This document shows, piece by piece, positions 14,146 through 18,115 of a stretch of 18,115 nt of DNA. Each line of letters opens with the position of its first letter. Within the stretch, counting starts at the first letter, position 1. The stretch comes from an uncultured bacterium (lineage in GTDB: Bacteria > Actinomycetota > Coriobacteriia > Coriobacteriales > Coriobacteriaceae): the NCBI GenBank assembly GCA_905216175.1, contig CAJMSV010000029.1:1-18115 (forward strand), written 5' to 3'. The position numbers were made by a program, and so were the translations under genes. The notes beneath the pieces were generated by a model. It searched no databases. It had not been told where the DNA came from and was given only the letters and a program-made list of their open reading frames with translations.

Positions 14146-14445
14146 ATGAATATCGAGAACATGTTTGACAAGCCTGATGTCAAGCAGCTGGTCCACGCAT
14201 TTAGTCTTTTGGACGACGAGAACGATATCCAAGCTTTTTTGACCGATATCTGCACGCCGCGCGAGATCTGCGATCTTTCTCAGCGCCTGCAGGTCGCGCG
14301 TTATCTGGACGAGGGCGAGCCCTATGTTGAGGTTCAAGCCCGCACCGGCGCTTCGTCCACCACGGTGAGCCGCGTGTCCAAGGCGCTCAACGGCGAGTAC
14401 GGTGGCTATCGCAAGATCCTCATCAAACTGGAGGATGGCGAGTAG
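14146..14445 (+). CDS. TrpR-like (YerC/YecD family) DNA-binding protein
   Basis: A 99-residue all-helical protein of the Trp repressor superfamily, YerC/YecD branch. The conserved core is visible: FLTDICTPREICDLSQRL (about residues 31-48), then the helix-turn-helix TGASSTTVSRVSKALNGEYGGY (about 66-87, read in two parts). Members bind DNA; their ligand and targets are mostly unknown and should not be assumed to be tryptophan. The ATG at 14146 is preceded only by a weak GGCGG, and a short open frame ends three bases upstream, so translation may be coupled. A terminator follows after 26 bases. Confidence 0.9.
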   Translation: MNIENMFDKPDVKQLVHAFSLLDDENDIQAFLTDICTPREICDLSQRLQVARYLDEGEPYVEVQARTGASSTTVSRVSKALNGEYGGYRKILIKLEDGE

Positions 14446-14471
14446 GCCAGCGGCAAAAACGAATTGCGCAG

Positions 14472-14497
14472 AACCGTCCCTTCGGGGGCGGTTTTTT
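14472..14497 (+). terminator. Intrinsic terminator after the TrpR-like gene
   Basis: A 9-bp stem with one G-T pair (AACCGTCCC at 14472-14480 with GGGGCGGTT at 14485-14493) is capped by a TTCG tetraloop closed by C-G, a very stable RNA loop. It runs into six Ts. A degenerate CCTCGGGGACGGAGG follows at 14502-14516 and resembles the GGGAC loops elsewhere. Confidence 0.85.
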
Positions 14498-14601
14498 GAT
14501 CCCTCGGGGACGGAGGAAATCTGTTGGCGTGGGGCAAATCTGTCCGCATGGGCGGGTAGGATGGATGCATTGATTATTGCGAACGGTTTGAGTGGAGGAC
14601 C

Positions 14602-15471
14602 ATGCCTGTTCGAATCTATACCACCAATACCGGTACGGACTTGAGCGATGCCGAGGCGTCGTTGCTCGCCGACCTGGTTGCCCGCCACGGGCGTGCTGTA
14701 TTGCTGGCGCCCTCGTTTGCCGAGCTCGACGTGTGCCGTCACGATGCTGCGGTTGCTGGCGCCTCGCTGGGCGTTGACTACAAAACCCCAGCGTCGTGGC
14801 TTCGTTCGCTGTGGGAGCTTATGGGCGATGGCCGCAGCTTCGTCGACAACATGCAGCGCCAGATGCTGTTCTCGGACATGATCGCCCGTCGCGACGATGC
14901 CGACCTGCAGCCGCTTTCGCGCAGTCAGGGCACGGTGCGCATGCTCGCGCGCATGGCCCGCGATGTGCTGCCGGGCGTAGCGGGAACGGGTGCCGGGCGC
15001 TGCTGCGGCGACGTTTGCCGTCCCGAGCCCAAAAGCGACGCCGAAGCCCGTGTGTTCGAGCTTTTGCGTGCCTACGCGGGCGGCTTGGACCGGCGAGACA
15101 TGGTCGAGCCCTGCGAGGCGGCTGACCTTATGGCCGAGGTGCTGGCCGACAACCTTCCGGCGTGCGCCCGCGCGGTATGTGTGCACGGCGTCACGTCGTT
15201 TACGCACGGCCTGCTCGAGTTGCTGTCCGCCGTGGCAAACAACGGGGGAGAGGTTGTCGTGCTGCTCGCTTGCGAGCAGGCGGCGATGCGCGAGGATCTG
15301 GCTGCTGCCTTTGATGCCCGCGGTGTGCTGTTTGAGGCCGCGCCGCTGGGGGAGGGTGCCGCTGCGCCCCAGACTGCCTCCAAGTCTGCCGTTCAGTCTA
15401 CCTTTGTAGAGGTTGCCGGCCCTCACGCCCGCGCCCACGCCTATGTGGATGCAATCGATGAGCTGGTATAA
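14602..15471 (+). CDS. AddB-like protein, N-terminal fragment
   Basis: If translated, this fragment gives 289 residues ending at the in-frame TAA. It corresponds to the inactivated-helicase half of AddB: AVLLAPSFAELDVCRHDAA (about residues 32-50) resembles the early helicase-fold strand, and CVHGVTSFTHGLLELLSAV (about 194-212) resembles the later core strand. No Walker A motif (GxxGxGKT) is present, unlike B. subtilis AddB. On its own it lacks the nuclease domain and would probably not function. Confidence 0.6.
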   Translation: MPVRIYTTNTGTDLSDAEASLLADLVARHGRAVLLAPSFAELDVCRHDAAVAGASLGVDYKTPASWLRSLWELMGDGRSFVDNMQRQMLFSDMIARRDDADLQPLSRSQGTVRMLARMARDVLPGVAGTGAGRCCGDVCRPEPKSDAEARVFELLRAYAGGLDRRDMVEPCEAADLMAEVLADNLPACARAVCVHGVTSFTHGLLELLSAVANNGGEVVVLLACEQAAMREDLAAAFDARGVLFEAAPLGEGAAAPQTASKSAVQSTFVEVAGPHARAHAYVDAIDELV

Positions 15472-15537
15472 ACGTGTGAGGACGCCGCGGCCGACGGCGG
15501 TGTCGCGGCGTCCGCGGACCCCGAGCGCGCGCTCGAG

Positions 15538-17700
15538 GTGTCTGCCCGGGCGCCCCAGCTGTTCGGTGAACTCGCTGCCCGTTTGGCGGCGCGTCACATT
15601 GCTGCTGAGACAACCGAGTTCACGGCGTTTTCCCAATCCATCGCGGGCAGGCAGTTCACGGCGCTCGCCAATCTGATCGAGCGCATGAAGGCCGCCGACG
15701 AGGGCACCGCCTCCAAGACCGAGTGGTGGCCCGCGCCGGAGCTTACCGACTGGATTTATAGTCCGCTTTCGGGCGCCGATGCCGCCAGCGCGCGCACCTT
15801 CGACAAGAACATGCGCCTGTCGCGCGGCAAGACCACCACGGCCGTCAAAAGCCTGCTGCAGAGCGTGCAGGGCCAGGTCAGGGGCACGCGCAAGGCCGCC
15901 AGTGATGATAACTGGTTTAAGAACGTGCCGTGCGTGGTCTCGGACGTGTTCCAAGCGCTGTGGCGCGACAAACCTGTGACGGCGCTCAAGGCAATGCTCG
16001 CCGTCGCCGAGGCACTGCCCGATCGCGCCCTTGGAGGCCTTGACGGTCAGGCTCGTCGCCAGGCGGAGACCGCCCTGCTGCGCCATGCCATCGACATCCT
16101 TATGAACGACGCCCGCGCGCTCGACGTGTCGCAGGCGGCGACCGTGCCCGTGCTCGACGGCGTTCGTACCAAGGTGGACAAGCGCAGCACCGCATACGAT
16201 TACGGGACCTACGAGGTCGACCGCACACCGCGCGCCCAGGTGCGCTTTGCGTCGCTTGCCGATGCGGCAGCCCTGCGCCCCGCCAGCTACGATGCCGTGC
16301 TGTTTGCCGACGTCGATCTGGACAGTTATCCGCTCTCACACGAGGAGGGACCGCTGGCTACGCTGACGGCAGAGTTAGCTCGCAGCGGTGTGACGCTTGA
16401 GCCCGCGGCCCTGCTGCGCGTACGCTTTGGCCGCGCGATGCAGGCGGCGCACGGCCCCGTTGTGCTCGCCCGCGTGACGCGCGATCGCCAGGCGCGCGAG
16501 TGCTACCCGGCAGCCGTTTGGACCGAGCTGCGCGCGCACGCCGATGCCGCTGGCGCCGCCAAGGTTGCGTGCGTGGGCGAGGGCGGTATCGTCGCCGATT
16601 TTGATCCAGCGGCCGGCGAGGGCATCGAGTGCAAGCGTGTCGCGTGCGAGGCTCCTCAGCATTTGAGTGAGGCGGCTGTGCCGTACCTGGTCCTGCGTCG
16701 CCGCGATGGCGAGGGCGAGAACGCACCGCTCGTGCCGCGTCTGACGTCCGCCTCGCAGATTGAGGCGTATTCGACGTGCCCACTGTGCTGGTTCGTATCG
16801 TATCGCGTGAAGCCCCAGTCCATCGACGCGGGCTTTGGCAATATGGAGAAGGGCAACTTTGTCCACGATGTGCTGGAGCACCTGCATGTCCGCCTGCCCC
16901 AGGAGGGCATGGAGCGCGTGACGCCCGAGAATCTGCCGCGCGCTCAGGAGCTGCTGCGCGAGGTCTTTGACGAGACGTTGGCCGAGCACGCCGGCAAGCG
17001 CGGCACGGAGGGCCCGCTGGTGCCGCTCTCTGCGGTGGAGGAGCGCCAGGTGGCCGAGATTCTGCCGCAGCTGGAGGGCGTGCTTGCCTACGAGTCCGAG
17101 GCGCTTGCCCCCTTTGCCCCGCGCTACCTGGAGTTTGCCTTCAACGAGCTCAAGGTCGAGTATGCCGGTTGGCCGCTTGGCGGACGCATCGACCGCGTGG
17201 ACGTGGACGCCGAGAATCGTGCCGTGGTGATCGACTACACGAATCGCACGGGCGTTGAGGAGTTTAAGCTCGCCGACCCCACGGTGCGCGACGAGGAATC
17301 GGGCACGGCGCCCATCGACGACCCGCGCTGGTTGCCGCCACATACCCAAACGCTCATCTACGCCCAGGCCATGCGCCGGGCGCTGGATCTGGACACCCGC
17401 GCGGCACTCTACTTTTCGACCAAGGGCGGCAAGCCGGCGTTGCGCGGTGCCGCGAGCGCCGAGCTGCTCGAGGAGGAGCGCGGCGACGGTCGCATCCCGG
17501 GCCTTAAGAAAGGTTTCCCCGGCGAGGGTGGCAGCATGGACTTCGACGCCCTGCTCGATCGCGTGGAGGCCGGCATCGCCGAGCGCGTGCGCGAACTCGA
17601 GGCGGGCAACGTCGCTGCTGTCGACCCGGCGTCGACGCAGGCCGCGCATGCGCGCTGCTCGTATAACCACGAAGGAACGTTTGTAAGGAGGGACGTGTAG
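15538..17700 (+). CDS. AddB-like protein, C-terminal PD-(D/E)XK nuclease fragment
   Basis: The frame after the TAA could restart at a GTG at 15538, though no good ribosome site precedes it, so this may be only the remainder of the broken gene (720 residues). It carries the C-terminal nuclease domain: SQIEAYSTCPLCWF and GNFVHDVLEHLH open it, then LEFAFNE, GGRIDRVD and VVIDYTNRTG form the active-site core, with HTQTLIYAQA after. The usual DYK lysine is Thr568 here (Thr880 in the joined numbering). Of the C-terminal iron-sulfur cysteines typical of AddB only one (ARCSYN) is visible. The last codons overlap the AAGGAGGG ribosome site of the next gene. Confidence 0.65.
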   Translation: MSARAPQLFGELAARLAARHIAAETTEFTAFSQSIAGRQFTALANLIERMKAADEGTASKTEWWPAPELTDWIYSPLSGADAASARTFDKNMRLSRGKTTTAVKSLLQSVQGQVRGTRKAASDDNWFKNVPCVVSDVFQALWRDKPVTALKAMLAVAEALPDRALGGLDGQARRQAETALLRHAIDILMNDARALDVSQAATVPVLDGVRTKVDKRSTAYDYGTYEVDRTPRAQVRFASLADAAALRPASYDAVLFADVDLDSYPLSHEEGPLATLTAELARSGVTLEPAALLRVRFGRAMQAAHGPVVLARVTRDRQARECYPAAVWTELRAHADAAGAAKVACVGEGGIVADFDPAAGEGIECKRVACEAPQHLSEAAVPYLVLRRRDGEGENAPLVPRLTSASQIEAYSTCPLCWFVSYRVKPQSIDAGFGNMEKGNFVHDVLEHLHVRLPQEGMERVTPENLPRAQELLREVFDETLAEHAGKRGTEGPLVPLSAVEERQVAEILPQLEGVLAYESEALAPFAPRYLEFAFNELKVEYAGWPLGGRIDRVDVDAENRAVVIDYTNRTGVEEFKLADPTVRDEESGTAPIDDPRWLPPHTQTLIYAQAMRRALDLDTRAALYFSTKGGKPALRGAASAELLEEERGDGRIPGLKKGFPGEGGSMDFDALLDRVEAGIAERVRELEAGNVAAVDPASTQAAHARCSYNHEGTFVRRDV

Positions 17701-17703
17701 ACC

Positions 17704-18115
17704 ATGGATCTTTCGACTTTGATGCCGCAACAGCTGCAGATTGTCAAAACGCTCGACCGCCCGCTGTTTGTCTCGGCGGGCGCCGGTTCGGGTAAGACCT
17801 TTACCCTCACGCGCCGCATCGTCTATGCGCTCTCGCCCGAATCCGGTCCGTTCGTCGAGCATCTGGACCAGGTACTCGCCATCACCTTTACCAAGGATGC
17901 CGCGGCCGAGATCCGCGCCCGCGTGCGCCGTGCGCTTATCGACGAGGGTATGGACGAGGACGCACTGACCGTCGACGACGCGTGGATTTCGACCATTCAC
18001 GGCATGTGCTCGCGTATCCTGCGCGCGCACGCGCTGGAGCTGGGCATCGACCCCGTGTTCTCGGTGCTCACCGATACCGACGAGCTCATGGATCAGGCTG
18101 TTGAGCATGTGCTGG
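17704..18115 (+). CDS. AddA-like UvrD/Rep family helicase (3' end missing)
   Basis: The first 137 residues of a superfamily 1 helicase run off the window end. PQQLQIVKT (Q-motif region, about residues 8-16), Walker A SAGAGSGKT (Lys31), motif Ia AITFTKDAAAEIRARVR and ISTIHGMCSRIL are all intact. Its place right after an AddB-like gene makes AddA, the helicase-nuclease subunit of AddAB double-strand break repair, the best call. The C-terminal nuclease domain is outside the window, so this is not proven. The ATG at 17704 follows AAGGAGGG (17685-17692) by 11 bases and lies three bases past the stop of the nuclease gene, so the two are co-transcribed. Confidence 0.88.
   Translation, partial: MDLSTLMPQQLQIVKTLDRPLFVSAGAGSGKTFTLTRRIVYALSPESGPFVEHLDQVLAITFTKDAAAEIRARVRRALIDEGMDEDALTVDDAWISTIHGMCSRILRAHALELGIDPVFSVLTDTDELMDQAVEHVL

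Larger units (their letters stand above)
14602..17700 (+). pseudogene. AddB-like PD-(D/E)XK nuclease gene split by an in-frame TAA
   Basis: The frame from ATG 14602 to the TAG at 17698-17700 (1033 codon positions) is interrupted only by one TAA at 15469-15471. Codons before and after it stay in frame and read as one protein: VDAIDELV, stop, then TCEDAAADGG. The whole resembles AddB-type subunits of AddAB recombination nucleases, and an AddA-like helicase follows three bases later, as expected for an addB-addA operon. The expected nuclease lysine is also changed (Thr880, see findings). Possible explanations are a real nonsense mutation, an assembly or sequencing error, or readthrough. The ribosome site GGAGG (14594-14598) is only three bases from the ATG. 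I judge a disrupted gene most likely. Confidence 0.75.

Noticed and set aside
14068..16086. 672-codon open frame on the minus strand across the TrpR-like and nuclease genes
   Set aside because: It runs through a regulator, a terminator and half of a nuclease gene; its composition is that of an antisense shadow with no known motifs.
15538..17700. Reading the nuclease half as an independent, normally started gene
   Set aside because: The GTG at 15538 lacks a ribosome site, the frame is the same as the upstream half, and coding sequence continues between the TAA and the GTG, so a broken single gene is simpler.
16375..18108. 577-codon open frame on the minus strand opposite the nuclease and helicase genes
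   Set aside because: The plus strand here has clear nuclease and Walker A motifs; the reverse frame has none.

Overview
The window looks like chromosomal DNA of a GC-rich gut actinobacterium of the class Coriobacteriia, most likely a Collinsella-type organism. That placement is an inference. It rests on the gene mix (a fucO-type dehydrogenase, a beta-glucoside PTS with a family 1 glycosidase, an AddB-like PD-(D/E)XK nuclease beside an AddA-like helicase), the high GC codon use, and the recurring GGGAC hairpins between genes. No tRNA, rRNA, CRISPR array, insertion sequence or prophage was seen.

Left part (1-7330): a beta-glucoside uptake pair (family 1 glycosidase cut by the window edge, then a PTS EIIBC permease) ends at a strong terminator. 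A YgiQ-type radical SAM protein lies on the minus strand. Divergent from it is a DUF1275/YoaK membrane protein, followed by fucO (lactaldehyde/1,2-propanediol oxidoreductase) with operator-like repeats in front.

Middle (7330-11690): a roughly 500-base stretch without a convincing gene holds a long-range inverted repeat, direct repeats and two identical palindromes. After it come an M42 aminopeptidase and a single-gene fusion of a helix-turn-helix domain to a HipA-like kinase. The fusion gene converges on mnmA (tRNA 2-thiouridylase) with only 8 bases between the stop codons.

Right part (11690-18115): cysK and a divergent Rrf2-family regulator share a region with a promoter and a large dyad, suggesting a CymR/IscR-like cysteine circuit. 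Next are a small four-helix membrane protein on the minus strand and a TrpR-like regulator. A possible 16-codon leader ORF with two Trp codons precedes the TrpR-like gene. Last is an AddB-like nuclease gene split by one in-frame TAA and lacking the expected catalytic lysine, then the start of the AddA-like helicase, cut by the window end.

The observations I rate highest are the HTH-HipA fusion, the split nuclease gene with its K-to-T change, the structured intergenic element at 7331-7660, the paired hairpins with unrelated stems but a shared GGGACGGGG loop, and the Trp-containing leader ORF.
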